A stretch of DNA of 64,000 nt from Bacteroidia bacterium (GCA_025454955.1 JALONL010000001.1:62001-126000), one strand, 5' to 3'. Shown: positions 53,216 through 62,342, counted from the first letter of the stretch. The notes: generated by a model not told the origin, from the letters alone. Numbers and translations are program-made.

Positions 53216-53248
53216 AAAAAGGCGGCTTCATTTCTGAGCCGCCTTTTT
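53216..53248. terminator. Bidirectional terminator
   Basis: AAAAAGGCGGCT (53216-53227) pairs perfectly with AGCCGCCTTTTT (53237-53248), loop of 9. It lies between the convergent iron-sulfur protein gene and the Pmp3-domain gene. Confidence 0.88.
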
Positions 53249-53262
53249 GTTTAGAGTATTAT

Positions 53263-53868
53263 TTATTTATTTCTTGAATAAACAATTAACGCGTGAATCA
53301 TTCCACCAATCCAGCAAAGCACAACGGTTAATATGAGATTAATCACGAAATCATTATCAATATCGCCTTTCACCAGATAAACACCCAGCGGCGGAATGAA
53401 GATGCAGCAGAGAATAACCAATATCGGATCTACATCATCAGAAGGAGATTTTTTAGTTTCTTTTTTGCCTTGTTTTATTACTGCTTTTGAAGCTTCGCGT
53501 ATTTCTTTTTTGGTGAGCGGAGCAGTTACTACCGAAGGAGCTTGTTTTTCGGTGGCAGGTGTGGTTACTGCTTTTGAAGTTTGCGGAGCAGGTGTTTGTT
53601 CGGCAAGGGTTTGTATTTCGCCTTTTAATGCTTCGGGTGTAACGGCATTCGGCGTTACACTGTTTGCCTGGGCGGGTGTAATGCTTTCGCGCTGAACAAC
53701 TGCTTGCTTTTCTTCGGCCTTAGTGGTTTTCTTATGGTTTTTAGCTACATAGAAACCATCGCGGTAACGGCGTTTTTCAATGGTAAGGCCATCGCTGGTG
53801 CTGCACGAAAACAGCATAACAGCAGTAACTAAAGCAGTAAAGCCAAGTACAATTTTGTTGTGTTTCAT
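53263..53868 (-). CDS. Lipoprotein with C-terminal YqaE/Pmp3 domain
   Basis: 201 residues. Lipoprotein signal ALVTAVMLFSC with the lipid cysteine at about residue 22, followed by IEKRRYRDGFYVAKNHKK (a Bacteroidota motif) and an Ala/Pro/Thr/Lys linker of about 90 residues. The C-terminus (about 145-201) has two TM helices with ILCCIFIPPLGVYLVKGD and NLILTVVLCWIGGMIHALIV, the Pmp3 (plasma membrane proteolipid 3) pattern. Pmp3 proteins affect membrane potential and salt tolerance. The combination of a lipobox and two TM helices is unusual. Confidence 0.82.
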   Translation of the reverse strand: MKHNKIVLGFTALVTAVMLFSCSTSDGLTIEKRRYRDGFYVAKNHKKTTKAEEKQAVVQRESITPAQANSVTPNAVTPEALKGEIQTLAEQTPAPQTSKAVTTPATEKQAPSVVTAPLTKKEIREASKAVIKQGKKETKKSPSDDVDPILVILCCIFIPPLGVYLVKGDIDNDFVINLILTVVLCWIGGMIHALIVYSRNK

Positions 53869-53889
53869 AGTTAATTGTTTAAGGATTAA

Positions 53890-54276
53890 TTATTGAGTAT
53901 TTGAAGATGTTTTGTTTGAAAATGTTTTTACTTTTTTAAATACGATAATCCATTGTCTTATCCACCATATTCCCAGCAGCGGAACCACCACGAATGTAAG
54001 TTTATTCATTTCCCAGGCTCCGGCAAAATCAAAATGCGATAAACGCATCGTGCCGCGTGTTAATCCGCAACCCGGGCATTCTACTCCCGAAACAATGGTG
54101 TACACACACAACGGCGGCCCGCTGTCGAAAAAGGTTTTAGGAAGTACAAATACCAGTATCGGCAGCACTGTAAGTACAGTGAAAAGCAGAATGATACCGG
54201 CACGACTTTCGAAAAACCGACGCATGGAATATGCCTGTTTGGGAACTAAAACTACTATTTCAGGCATGAAAAGCAA
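53890..54276 (-). CDS. DUF2752 membrane protein
   Basis: 128 residues, two to three TM helices. The DUF2752 signature is VSGVECPGCGLTRGTMRLSHFDFAGAWEMN, with the CPxCGLTR motif that probably binds a ligand. Start ATG 54276. It follows the Pmp3-domain gene by 21 bases upstream on the same strand, so the two may be co-transcribed. Function of the family is unknown. Confidence 0.85.
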   Translation of the reverse strand: MLFMPEIVVLVPKQAYSMRRFFESRAGIILLFTVLTVLPILVFVLPKTFFDSGPPLCVYTIVSGVECPGCGLTRGTMRLSHFDFAGAWEMNKLTFVVVPLLGIWWIRQWIIVFKKVKTFSNKTSSNTQ

Positions 54277-54341
54277 AAAATAATAACCTAAATTATCCCT
54301 GATTTAATTTTAGGTCACTGAACATCAGGCAGTGTTTATTT

Positions 54342-54349
54342 TAACTTTG
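54342..54349 (+). promoter_or_regulatory. -7 element of the ferritin gene (TAACTTTG)
   Basis: Exact TAnnTTTG match 23 bases before the ferritin ATG. No -33 TTG at 17-23 bases upstream was obvious. Confidence 0.5.
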
Positions 54350-54372
54350 TATAAAGATTAATATCACCGGCT

Positions 54373-54888
54373 ATGTTATCAGAAAAAATAGAAACAGCCC
54401 TTAACCAGCAAATAGAGTTGGAAGGAGCCTCTTCGCAATACTACCTTGCCATGGCTTCGTGGGCCGAAACGCAGGGAATGAATGGTATTTCCACTTTCCT
54501 CTACAAACACTCTGACGAGGAGCGCATGCACATGCTCAAACTCATGAAGTATGTAAACGAACGTGGCGGACAGGCTGTAGTACCCACACTCAAAGCACCG
54601 CCAAAATCGTTTAAGGGTGTGAAAGAAGTATTCGACCTGGTGCTCGAACACGAGGTAAAGGTTTCTACCGAAATCAATAAACTCGTTGGAATCTGCGTAA
54701 AAGAAGGCGATTATACCACGCAAAACTTCCTGCAGTGGTACGTTTCCGAACAGATTGAAGAAGAAGCACTGGCCCGCAAAATCCTCGACAAACTCAAACT
54801 CCTCGGTGGCGACAAAGGCAATCTTTACCTTTTCGACCGCGACCTCGAAACGCTGGCTGCCGCCGAAGCCGAGGCCGAAGGCGCATAA
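54373..54888 (+). CDS. ftnA: Ferritin (bacterial non-haem type)
   Basis: 171 residues. Iron-storage protein that oxidises Fe(II) and packs it in a 24-mer. The ferroxidase residues are visible: QIELEGASSQYYLAMASWAE (Glu17 region), HSDEERMHMLKLMKYVNERG (Glu/His), and QWYVSEQIEEEALARKILDKL in helix D. The C-terminus is Ala/Glu-rich. Length is normal for FtnA. Confidence 0.95.
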   Translation: MLSEKIETALNQQIELEGASSQYYLAMASWAETQGMNGISTFLYKHSDEERMHMLKLMKYVNERGGQAVVPTLKAPPKSFKGVKEVFDLVLEHEVKVSTEINKLVGICVKEGDYTTQNFLQWYVSEQIEEEALARKILDKLKLLGGDKGNLYLFDRDLETLAAAEAEAEGA

Positions 54889-54912
54889 GTTTTACTTTAC
54901 GCATAATTATAA

Positions 54913-54948
54913 AAACAGGCTGCATGGAAAATTCCGTGCAGCCTGTTT
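54913..54948. terminator. Long hairpin between ferritin and the propeller gene
   Basis: 17-bp stem (54913-54929 with 54932-54948, one G-T or mismatch) with a 2-base loop region and T residues after it. It serves the ferritin gene and also the minus-strand gene that ends at 54966. Confidence 0.85.
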
Positions 54949-54965
54949 GTTTACGCGAAAAGCAT

Positions 54966-57485
54966 TTACTGCTTTACAAACCGCGATGTTCTTATAATTG
55001 CGCCAGCCTGTGTGCGCACCAGATACACGCCTTTTGGCAGCGCAGCCACATCAACCTGGTTTATACCGGCCGTGCAGCGACTGTTCCACACTTCTTTTCC
55101 GCTCAAATCAACAATCACCGCATCGGCTGCGGCAGGAAGGTCGAGAATAAGCGTTTCCTGCGCAGGATTGGGCCAGAGCGATACAAACTGTGGTAATGAA
55201 GCCTCGGCCTCTGTACCGGTTAATAATGCGGGTATGGAAATTGTTTGTATGGAACGGGCAAATGTGCCGGCCACCAGCTTTGTACCGTTGTTGTTTAAAC
55301 CCAAAGCATACACCGGAATTACGGGCATATTGTTGCCCACCCGGCTCCAGTTGGTGCCGCCGTTGGAAGTAAAATACACGCCCGCATCGGTAGCCACAAA
55401 CAACACATTTTCATTGCCCGGCATAATTATCAGATCGTTTATGGCAAACTGCGGCAAGTCGCCCGAAATGTCAACCCAGGTTTGTCCGTTGTTGGTTGAT
55501 TTGTGGATGTGCGGAATAAACTCGTTCGATCTGTAGCCCGAATGTGTGACATAAATCGTATTCAGCATATTGGGCGAGCCTTTTACCGAAGTCACATAGC
55601 GGTTTGGCAAAGTACTGGTTACATCTGTCCACGAAACGCCGTCGTTTGTGGTTACCCACACATTTCCGTCGTGCGTGCCGGCATACAAATGCCCTGCAGC
55701 CAGCGGCGATTCGCCTAATGCGGTAATGGTGTGGAAACGCGGTGCAAATATTACACCATCGGTAAGATCGTTGCTTATTGGTACGCCCGCTCCATAAGGC
55801 GCACCGGTTAATTTATGCACGCGGTGAGTACCTATATAAATGACCGTAGGATCATGCACACTCAGCAAATACGGCATATCCCAGTGCTTGCGGTCAGTAA
55901 AATCGCCAAAAGAAAGTGAGTAATAGTTAAACCCGGCATCGTCGGTATATGCCACGTTTCCGTTTTGTGTTTCCACATACCACAGGCTGGGGTTTATAGG
56001 ATCAAACCAGGCCTGAAATCCATCGCCGCCATAAATACGCGGCCAGTTGTTGATGACTGAGGCATTGCCGCCCGAAGTGCCGTTGTCCTGCATACCGCCA
56101 TAATAATCGTTTGGCGAAAACGGATTGCTGGCCACGCGGTAAAACATATTGGCCGGTATGTTTTCAATATCGCTCCAGGTGGCGCCATCGTCGCTGCTGC
56201 GGTAAATGCCGCCATCGGTACATAAAATCATTTCTCCGGCCGTGTTGAAGTCCAGATCATGCCCGTCGGCATGTACTTCGTACGTAAACCAGGGCGGGGT
56301 AAACAGGTTCCAGGTTTGTCCGCCATCGGTAGTGCGCCACTGATCCACGCCAAGCAGATAAATGGTATTCGGATCGTTCGGCTTCACAAAAATCTTCCCG
56401 AAAAACCAGCCAAAACCGCCCAGCGCATTCGGATCGAGTGTGGCTGTGGGAACGGCCGTCCACGACGATGCCGCATTGGTAGTGGTGTAAATGCCCTGAA
56501 GCTGCAGCGTGGTATCCACCAGCATGGCAAAAAGCTGGTTGTTGTTGCCGGGATACATGCACAAACCAATGCGCGAGAAAGCCTGGCTGGGAATACCGCT
56601 CATCACCGCATTCCAGTTTGTGCCGCCATCGGTGGTTTTCCAGATTTTCGATTCGGTGCTGTAAATAAACGATTCCTGATTGTTGCGGATACGGCTCCAG
56701 CTTGCAGCATACACCACCTGCGGGTTTACCGGATCAAGCACCAGATCGGTAATGCCGGTTTGATTGCTTACAAACAGCGATTGTGTCCAGGTTTGTCCGC
56801 CATCGGTGGTTTTGTAGAGCCCGCGGTTATTGTCGCGCACAAACGGCAGGCCCATGGCGGCGGCATACATAATATTGGTGTTTGTGGGGTCAATGGCAAT
56901 GTCGCTGATAATGTAGGAATTGCCCAAACCCAGATTGGTCCAGGTTTGTCCGCCATCGGTAGTTTTGTAAATGCCCGTGCCGATAAACGGATAACCGCCA
57001 ATGTTGGGGTCGCCGGTACCTACGTACAATGTGGAAGAGCTGCCCGGCTCAAACACAATGCAGGCAATGGAAAGCGAAGGATTGTTGTCGAAAATGGGGG
57101 CCCAGCTATTGCCGCCGTCGGAGGTTTTCCATAAGCCGCCGGTGGTGCTTCCGCCAAACATTACCTGATTGTTGTTGGGGTCAATGGCCAGGCTGTTAAA
57201 CCGTCCGCCAATGTTTCCGGGCCCTTCCACTGTCCACGACACGGTAGAACTCATCCGGGCATTGTTTTCCTGCATCCGCGCCTGCTGCATGGCGGCCTGA
57301 TAAGCTGCGGCATCGGGCGCGGCATCGGGCCAGCTTCGTTGCCATTCCATCCATTCATAAGGCTCGGCCGGGTTTTCCGACTCCTTTGCGGCCGGTATTG
57401 AACCTTTTTCACGGCTTACCGGACCAAAAACCGCCAAAGCCACAAAAGCGGCTATTAACATTCCGGGGAACAAAATGTAACGCAT
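54966..57485 (-). CDS. T9SS cargo: sortilin/BNR-type beta-propeller protein
   Basis: 839 residues with an N-terminal signal segment (residues 5-20). Residues 90-740 carry many Asp-box/BNR motifs such as GLWKTSDGGNSWAP, IYKTTDGGQTWTN, QWRTTDGGQTWN and HKSTNNGQTWVD, the pattern of VPS10/sortilin-like and exo-alpha-sialidase-like propellers. The catalytic residues of sialidases are not apparent. The C-terminus from FVSLWPNPAQETLILDLPA to SRFVKQ is a T9SS type A sorting domain. It is probably a cell-surface binding protein. It stands alone. Confidence 0.9.
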   Translation of the reverse strand: MRYILFPGMLIAAFVALAVFGPVSREKGSIPAAKESENPAEPYEWMEWQRSWPDAAPDAAAYQAAMQQARMQENNARMSSTVSWTVEGPGNIGGRFNSLAIDPNNNQVMFGGSTTGGLWKTSDGGNSWAPIFDNNPSLSIACIVFEPGSSSTLYVGTGDPNIGGYPFIGTGIYKTTDGGQTWTNLGLGNSYIISDIAIDPTNTNIMYAAAMGLPFVRDNNRGLYKTTDGGQTWTQSLFVSNQTGITDLVLDPVNPQVVYAASWSRIRNNQESFIYSTESKIWKTTDGGTNWNAVMSGIPSQAFSRIGLCMYPGNNNQLFAMLVDTTLQLQGIYTTTNAASSWTAVPTATLDPNALGGFGWFFGKIFVKPNDPNTIYLLGVDQWRTTDGGQTWNLFTPPWFTYEVHADGHDLDFNTAGEMILCTDGGIYRSSDDGATWSDIENIPANMFYRVASNPFSPNDYYGGMQDNGTSGGNASVINNWPRIYGGDGFQAWFDPINPSLWYVETQNGNVAYTDDAGFNYYSLSFGDFTDRKHWDMPYLLSVHDPTVIYIGTHRVHKLTGAPYGAGVPISNDLTDGVIFAPRFHTITALGESPLAAGHLYAGTHDGNVWVTTNDGVSWTDVTSTLPNRYVTSVKGSPNMLNTIYVTHSGYRSNEFIPHIHKSTNNGQTWVDISGDLPQFAINDLIIMPGNENVLFVATDAGVYFTSNGGTNWSRVGNNMPVIPVYALGLNNNGTKLVAGTFARSIQTISIPALLTGTEAEASLPQFVSLWPNPAQETLILDLPAAADAVIVDLSGKEVWNSRCTAGINQVDVAALPKGVYLVRTQAGAIIRTSRFVKQ

Positions 57486-57662
57486 GGAATTTGCTTTAAT
57501 GTTGTAAATGATGAAGTTAGCAGAAATACAACAATCGCCAAATTAAGATGTTGTTGAAAACGATTAACACCGCACAAAAGATGTTTATAACTCCGGGGTT
57601 CAAAATTTGACAAAACGGGGTGTTGTTGACGAAATTTGAGAATAAGCCCAAAATTCCCCGCC

Positions 57663-57887
57663 ATGACAGCACAGGAATTTTCATACATCAACGATCGTCC
57701 CTGCCGGTTTAAATTAAAATCGGGCAAGGAGTTTTTTGGTGTAATCAGAGAAACCCCACGGGGCACAGCCAACTACTTTTTCACCACACTCAGCGAGCGC
57801 CATAAATCAGGCATGGGCATTCTCATAAATCTCGACGATGTGGTGGGGGCAGAGGTTCTTCATGAAGCCGAAACAAAGGTAGGTTAG
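57663..57887 (+). CDS. Small unknown protein
   Basis: 74 residues from ATG 57663 (MTAQEFSYINDRPCRFKLKSGKEFF); an in-frame TTG at 57636 is less likely. The sequence has alternating strands like a small beta barrel (FKLKSGKEFFGVIRETPRG) and an acidic end. No TM, no signal. It ends exactly at the start of the 138-bp palindromic element. The family is not recognised. Confidence 0.6.
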   Translation: MTAQEFSYINDRPCRFKLKSGKEFFGVIRETPRGTANYFFTTLSERHKSGMGILINLDDVVGAEVLHEAETKVG

Positions 57888-58024
57888 AGGAATCTATTAA
57901 AACGCGAAATCTCTTCGTTGGGCTCGTCACAAAAATCCTCATTTGTCCAGATGATACTATCTGGACAAACTCCGGTTTTTGTTCCTTCGCCCGCCTCAAT
58001 CTTTCGCGTTTTAATAAATTCCTC
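57887..58024. repeat. 138-bp nested palindrome (MITE-like or structured RNA)
   Basis: The outer arms 57887-57909 and 58002-58024 are inverted with 22 of 23 bases matching (GAGGAATCTATTAAAACGCG on the left). The inner hairpin TTTGTCCAGAT (57942-57952) and ATCTGGACAAA (57959-57969) is a perfect 11-bp stem with loop GATACT. It sits between the convergent genes ending at 57887 and 58049. It may be a miniature inverted-repeat element, a strong transcript end, or both. No target duplication was confirmed. Confidence 0.75.
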
Positions 58025-58048
58025 AAAAAGGTACTTTTAAACTCCTGC

Positions 58049-59443
58049 TTATTCCACTATCCAGCGGAAACTCATTCTGGTTCCGTTTGGTTCCTGCCAT
58101 TGTACTATGTAGAGGCCCGGTTCCAGCCTTGTGTTTACACGAAGTATTCCGGCGGTAATCATTCCTTCAAACACTTTTCGTCCGTCGGCAGCCAATATTT
58201 CGGCGGGTAAATTGGTGGCCACATTTTCAATGGCTATTTCCGGAAAATCAGCCCGGCCGGGGTTGGGATAGGCTTTTATGGTGTGCAATTCGTTTTGCGG
58301 CACGGCAGTCCATCCGGCTGCGTCGGCACAAAGCAGCAGGCATTGATCGTCGCTGCCGGTGTTGGTGTTTCCGGCGGTGAGGAAAAGTCCGTTGGCGGAG
58401 GGAATAATTTCGTAGAGGATGGAAATGCCCGAATCGCGCATGGTGCGCAGCCAGAGCATGTTTCCGGCCGTATCAGTACGCGCCAGTGCGGCGCTGGCCG
58501 AGCCTGTAAAACCGCTGTTGCTGTAGCCGCATACCATGTAGCCGCCATACACTTCCACCACCCCAAAAGCCGCATCGCCGCCCGCTCCGCCAAATACCGA
58601 ACGCCATATTGAATTGCCGTTCATGTCTATTTTATCGAGCGAAAAATCGAAAAGCGTGGACGTGGCAGTGTGTGTTTCGCCGCTCACAATGAAAGTGCCG
58701 TCGCTGAGCAGGGCTATCGACTGGCAGCCGTTTACGTGCGTATCGCCAAAGGTGTTTGACCATACCACATTATCGTTTTTGTCAAAGCGGTACACCTGTA
58801 TGTCGAAATCGGAAGTGGAAGGATCCTGCGAGTCGGCGGCAAGCAGGTAGCCGCTGTCGGGCAGGGCTTTAATGGTTTGGCCGTAGTCGGTGGCGCTGTT
58901 GCCTATTCCGGTAAGCAAAATCTGGTTGCCGTTTGCATCGGTGCGCAGCAGCAGCGCATCGTTTGTGCCTGCCGCGGAAGTAACAAAGCCGGTGGCCACA
59001 AAATCGCCCGTGGCCGTTTGCGTTACCGCCTTTGCCGATTCGTTTTGCGGCCCGCCGTATGTTTTGCGCCACAGCAATACACCGGAGGTATCAAACAGGC
59101 AAAAGAATGCGTCGATGCCGTTGGTGGCTGTTTGCGTTTCGCCGCTCACTAAGAGCTGGCCGTTTTGCGTAACCAGCAGGTACAGGCCATAGTCGTTAAG
59201 CGTATCGCCAAAATACACTGTCCACAAAGGCTGCCCGTTTGCATCCAGCTTATGCAAAGCGCCCTCCGTATAAACCGAGCCGTCAACCGCCGAAAACCCC
59301 GCCGCATACACACTTCCCGAAGGCAACTGCTTTAACGAGCGTACAAAATCGGTAAGCGGCAACTGGCCCCAAACCGAACGGTAGGGCGAAGTTTGTGCGT
59401 GTAACTGCCACGTCAGCAGCAGAAAAAAAAGAGTGGCGCGCAT
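58049..59443 (-). CDS. T9SS cargo: repeat (propeller-like) protein
   Basis: 464 residues. The signal segment (MRATLFFLLLTWQLHAQ) is followed by seven or so repeats with patterns such as VYAAGFSAVDGSVYTEGALHKLD, FVATGFVTSAAGTNDALLL and YLLAADSQDPSTSDFDIQVYRFD, typical of T9SS-secreted propellers. The C-terminus (AYPNPGRADFPEIAIENVATN to FRWIVE) is a T9SS type A sorting domain. The start ATG is preceded by TAACTTTG. Function is unknown; enzyme residues not seen. Confidence 0.85.
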   Translation of the reverse strand: MRATLFFLLLTWQLHAQTSPYRSVWGQLPLTDFVRSLKQLPSGSVYAAGFSAVDGSVYTEGALHKLDANGQPLWTVYFGDTLNDYGLYLLVTQNGQLLVSGETQTATNGIDAFFCLFDTSGVLLWRKTYGGPQNESAKAVTQTATGDFVATGFVTSAAGTNDALLLRTDANGNQILLTGIGNSATDYGQTIKALPDSGYLLAADSQDPSTSDFDIQVYRFDKNDNVVWSNTFGDTHVNGCQSIALLSDGTFIVSGETHTATSTLFDFSLDKIDMNGNSIWRSVFGGAGGDAAFGVVEVYGGYMVCGYSNSGFTGSASAALARTDTAGNMLWLRTMRDSGISILYEIIPSANGLFLTAGNTNTGSDDQCLLLCADAAGWTAVPQNELHTIKAYPNPGRADFPEIAIENVATNLPAEILAADGRKVFEGMITAGILRVNTRLEPGLYIVQWQEPNGTRMSFRWIVE

Positions 59444-59447
59444 TGTT

Positions 59448-59455
59448 CAAAGTTA
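59448..59455 (-). promoter_or_regulatory. -7 element (TAACTTTG) of the 59443 gene
   Basis: On the minus strand TAACTTTG ends 4 bases before the ATG at 59443. This is the fourth exact case in the window of a -7 element at that distance. No clear -33 TTG partner. Confidence 0.55.
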
Positions 59456-59476
59456 ACATATCAGAAGCATTATCTT

Positions 59477-61030
59477 GTGCCCCGAAATCGGGTAAACGTG
59501 TTCAGTCATTTCTTCTCACAGGATATTGTTTTGCTGCTTTGCTGCGGGGCATTGCTGCTGCTGAGTGTGCTGCTGTTTATACATAAGCGCATGGCGGCTG
59601 CGGTGGTTTTGCTCACGCTTACCGCATTTCTGCTGCGCCTCACGTTTTGCCTCACCGATCCGTTTCTGTACGATTGGGACGAGCAGTTTCATGCCCTCGT
59701 GGCGCGGCACATGACCGAGCATCCGTTTAAGCCCATGCTTTATGCCGAGCCGCTCATGCCCTACGCCCTTGACGAGTGGGACCGGAATCACATCTGGTTG
59801 CATAAACAGCCGTTTTTTCTCTGGCTCATGGCCTTGTCGCTTAAGCTGGGCGGCTTTACCCCGCTGGCGGTAAAAATGCCCTCGGTGCTGCTTTCGGCGC
59901 TCATGGTGCCGGCGGTTTTCCGAATTGGCAAACTTGTGTACACAGCCGCTACCGGCTATTATGCGGCCATGCTGCTGGCGGTGGGATTTGTGTTTGTAAA
60001 TGTCACTACCGGCATTGTGAATACCGATCACAACGATGTAATTTTCTCGGCATTGGTGCTGTTCAGCATCTGGGCATTTGTGGAGTATGCCGCGGGGCAA
60101 AAACAGAAAATGCGAGTGTGGATAGCCGTGTTTGCGGCCTGCGCCGTGCTCACCAAGTGGCTGCCGGGTTTGCTGGTGTTTGGCGGCTGGGGCTTGTGGC
60201 TGCTGCTCACGCCCGATAAGCGACGAAGCAAACAGGCCTGGGTTGATTTATGTGTGGCAGCAGGCATTGCCGCATTGCTCATTTTACCGTGGCAAATTTA
60301 TATACACATTGCTTTTCCCGAAGAAAGCGCGTGGGAACTGCGTTACTCTGCCCTGCACTTTACCATTCCCATCGAAGGGCACGACGGGCCGTGGAATTAT
60401 CACCTCCTTCAGTTGCGCTATAATTTTGGCGATTTGCTTTCCATTCTGTTTGCCGCCGGCTGGCTCTTGTGGTTAGTGGTGGCCAAACAACGGGCAGTGG
60501 CGCTGTCGTTGTTTGCCATGCTGGTGGTGGTGTTTGTGTTTTACACCCTTGCCGCCACCAAAATGCCGCTGTTTACGCTGCCGGTGTACTCGCTGTTCAT
60601 TATTGGCGGTGCCGTTTTACTCGATTTGTTTCTCAGGCGTGTGGTGGACCATGTTTCGCGGGCATACCTGGTGGCATTGCCGCTGTTGCTGCTAACGGGC
60701 TTTTCGGTGGCGCGCGTGTCGCATCTCGAAGAGCGGCATACCGCGCTGGCCAATCCGCACAGCAACCGCGCCCAGCGAATGCACGATCGTGTGCAGAGTT
60801 ACCTGCTGCAAAAAGAACTGGGCAATGGAAAATGGGCGGTGTTTGGCTTACAGTCGGCACCGGCGTTTTATTTCTACACCGGCATTACCGCCTACAAACT
60901 AAAGCCCGATGCTGCGGCCATGACTGAATTGCAGCGAAAGGGATGGAAAGTAGCTGTGTATGACCGCCAGGCGAAGGATTCGTTGCCGGAAGGGGTTTAC
61001 CGCATCAGGCGGCGGTTTCTGGAGGAGTAA
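59477..61030 (+). CDS. ArnT/PMT-like GT-C glycosyltransferase
   Basis: 517 residues from a GTG start. About 11-12 TM helices. The first periplasmic loop contains DPFLYDWDEQFHALVARHM, with the acidic pair expected for a GT-C enzyme using a polyprenyl-phosphate sugar donor, then RNHIWLHKQPFFLWLMALSLKLGG and AVKMPSVLLSALMVPAVF (ArnT/PMT_2 features). The C-terminal soluble part is about 100 residues. It probably glycosylates a lipid or protein at the outer face of the inner membrane. Donor and acceptor are unknown. Confidence 0.88.
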   Translation: MPRNRVNVFSHFFSQDIVLLLCCGALLLLSVLLFIHKRMAAAVVLLTLTAFLLRLTFCLTDPFLYDWDEQFHALVARHMTEHPFKPMLYAEPLMPYALDEWDRNHIWLHKQPFFLWLMALSLKLGGFTPLAVKMPSVLLSALMVPAVFRIGKLVYTAATGYYAAMLLAVGFVFVNVTTGIVNTDHNDVIFSALVLFSIWAFVEYAAGQKQKMRVWIAVFAACAVLTKWLPGLLVFGGWGLWLLLTPDKRRSKQAWVDLCVAAGIAALLILPWQIYIHIAFPEESAWELRYSALHFTIPIEGHDGPWNYHLLQLRYNFGDLLSILFAAGWLLWLVVAKQRAVALSLFAMLVVVFVFYTLAATKMPLFTLPVYSLFIIGGAVLLDLFLRRVVDHVSRAYLVALPLLLLTGFSVARVSHLEERHTALANPHSNRAQRMHDRVQSYLLQKELGNGKWAVFGLQSAPAFYFYTGITAYKLKPDAAAMTELQRKGWKVAVYDRQAKDSLPEGVYRIRRRFLEE

Positions 61031-61035
61031 CCAGG

Positions 61036-61779
61036 TTATTTATCGGTAGATGACGGCTGAGAATTAAACCTGATTTTACGGCGTTTTAGTGACTTTATAA
61101 TCTGTTCATCCGTGTAAAGCGAGTCAAAAATGAGCGAATTGACCAAAGAGAAATATTTTTGATCAACACCAAAAAGCTCTTCAGATTGTGAAAAGGAAGA
61201 GGATTCTTTCACGATATGAGTGCTTGTGCCGGAAGCCGGTAAAGACTTTATTCTCGGTTTAGACCCGCCTTGGGAAGAACTACCAACACCCGGCTTTTGT
61301 CCAACCGAATCTTTTTCCGGAATAACTGGCACTTGCCCCGGCTTTTCCTCTTTAACTGAATCGGTTTTTCCTTCCGGCGCATTCAGCATTTCATTCGGAA
61401 TAAGTGGCGGATGATCTTCGCGCGTTATTTCCACCGCAGTAAGCGCAAAAGCAATGGCCGAAGCGGCAGCTACAACGCCCACGGGAATCCACCAGAACTT
61501 TTTAAGCCACATTTTCCATTTCGGAATGGCGTTGCGCGTGGGCGTATATTGCGCCAGCGACGAGGCCGCCACACCGGCGCCGATACCGGCAATCATTTGT
61601 TTAAATGAGGCGCGGCCTTCGTCGTTCATTACTTCCTGTGCATTGGTAAGCCACTCGGCCTCTTCGAGCAGTTCGGGCTCCTGGGCTAAGCGAGTTTCAA
61701 ACGCAGCCAGTTCGGCGGCGTTTAAATCGCCCCGGAGCCAGCGTTCGAGCTGTTCGTATGTGGCTTCGTTTATGGGCAT
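61036..61779 (-). CDS. Putative anti-sigma factor, single-pass
   Basis: 247 residues. The N-terminal 60 residues (EATYEQLERWLRGDLNAAELAAFETRLAQEPELLEEAEW) resemble the zinc-less anti-sigma domain of FecR-type partners in Bacteroidota. A TM helix lies at about 95-115 (WWIPVGVVAAASAIAFALTAVE). The C-terminus has no recognised domain but is Ser/Pro/Lys-rich. It overlaps the stop codon of the sigma factor gene by one base (TAATG), so they are co-translated. This arrangement is the main reason for the call. Confidence 0.75.
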   Translation of the reverse strand: MPINEATYEQLERWLRGDLNAAELAAFETRLAQEPELLEEAEWLTNAQEVMNDEGRASFKQMIAGIGAGVAASSLAQYTPTRNAIPKWKMWLKKFWWIPVGVVAAASAIAFALTAVEITREDHPPLIPNEMLNAPEGKTDSVKEEKPGQVPVIPEKDSVGQKPGVGSSSQGGSKPRIKSLPASGTSTHIVKESSSFSQSEELFGVDQKYFSLVNSLIFDSLYTDEQIIKSLKRRKIRFNSQPSSTDK

Positions 61780-62333
61780 TACACCTGAGTTAATGAGTTA
61801 TAGCCCGAACGCAGCCGCTGCAGGCATTTGTATTTCTGGTTCTTGGCCGAGTCGGCTCCCGAGTAGTTCATTTCTGCCGCAATTTCTTCCATGCTTTTGC
61901 GGAAGTAATAATACAGTAGCAGCAACTTGCGGCAGGGCCCGCCCATGCGGTTGAGCGCGTCTTTAAGCTGCCGGTGTGCATCGGTGCGCTCTTCGTTTTC
62001 GTTGGGTAGCTCCACGGGTTCTACCGGCTCAAAATCGGTAATGCTTACCACGCGTCCGCTGCGTTGCAACTGTTTCAGCCAGCGGTTGCGACACACCGCA
62101 TACATCCAGGTTTTGAGCGACGAACGCAGCTCAAACTTCCCGGCCCGCAACTGCTCATACAACACCACCAGCGCATCCTGAAACACATCGTACGCATCTT
62201 CCTCGCGCCCGCTGTTGTTCAGCACAAAATACCTCACCATGGCAAAATACGCGATATGCGCCCGCCTGAATGCGTTGCTTTCGCCTGCACGTATGCCTTC
62301 TATCAGCTCAGCGTCTGTGGTGTATCCTGCCAT
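61779..62333 (-). CDS. ECF RNA polymerase sigma factor
   Basis: 184 residues from ATG 62333; a further ATG at 62378 would add 15 unlikely residues. Region 2 is LIEGIRAGESNAFRRAHIAYFAMVRYFVLNNSGREEDAYDVFQDALVVLYEQL to KTWMYAVCRNRWLKQ in parts. Region 4 has LLLLYYYFRKSMEEIAAEMNYSGADSAKNQKYKCLQRL, with the helix-turn-helix. It belongs with the anti-sigma gene that overlaps its end. Regulon not visible. Confidence 0.88.
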   Translation of the reverse strand: MAGYTTDAELIEGIRAGESNAFRRAHIAYFAMVRYFVLNNSGREEDAYDVFQDALVVLYEQLRAGKFELRSSLKTWMYAVCRNRWLKQLQRSGRVVSITDFEPVEPVELPNENEERTDAHRQLKDALNRMGGPCRKLLLLYYYFRKSMEEIAAEMNYSGADSAKNQKYKCLQRLRSGYNSLTQV

Positions 62334-62342
62334 TGTATAATG

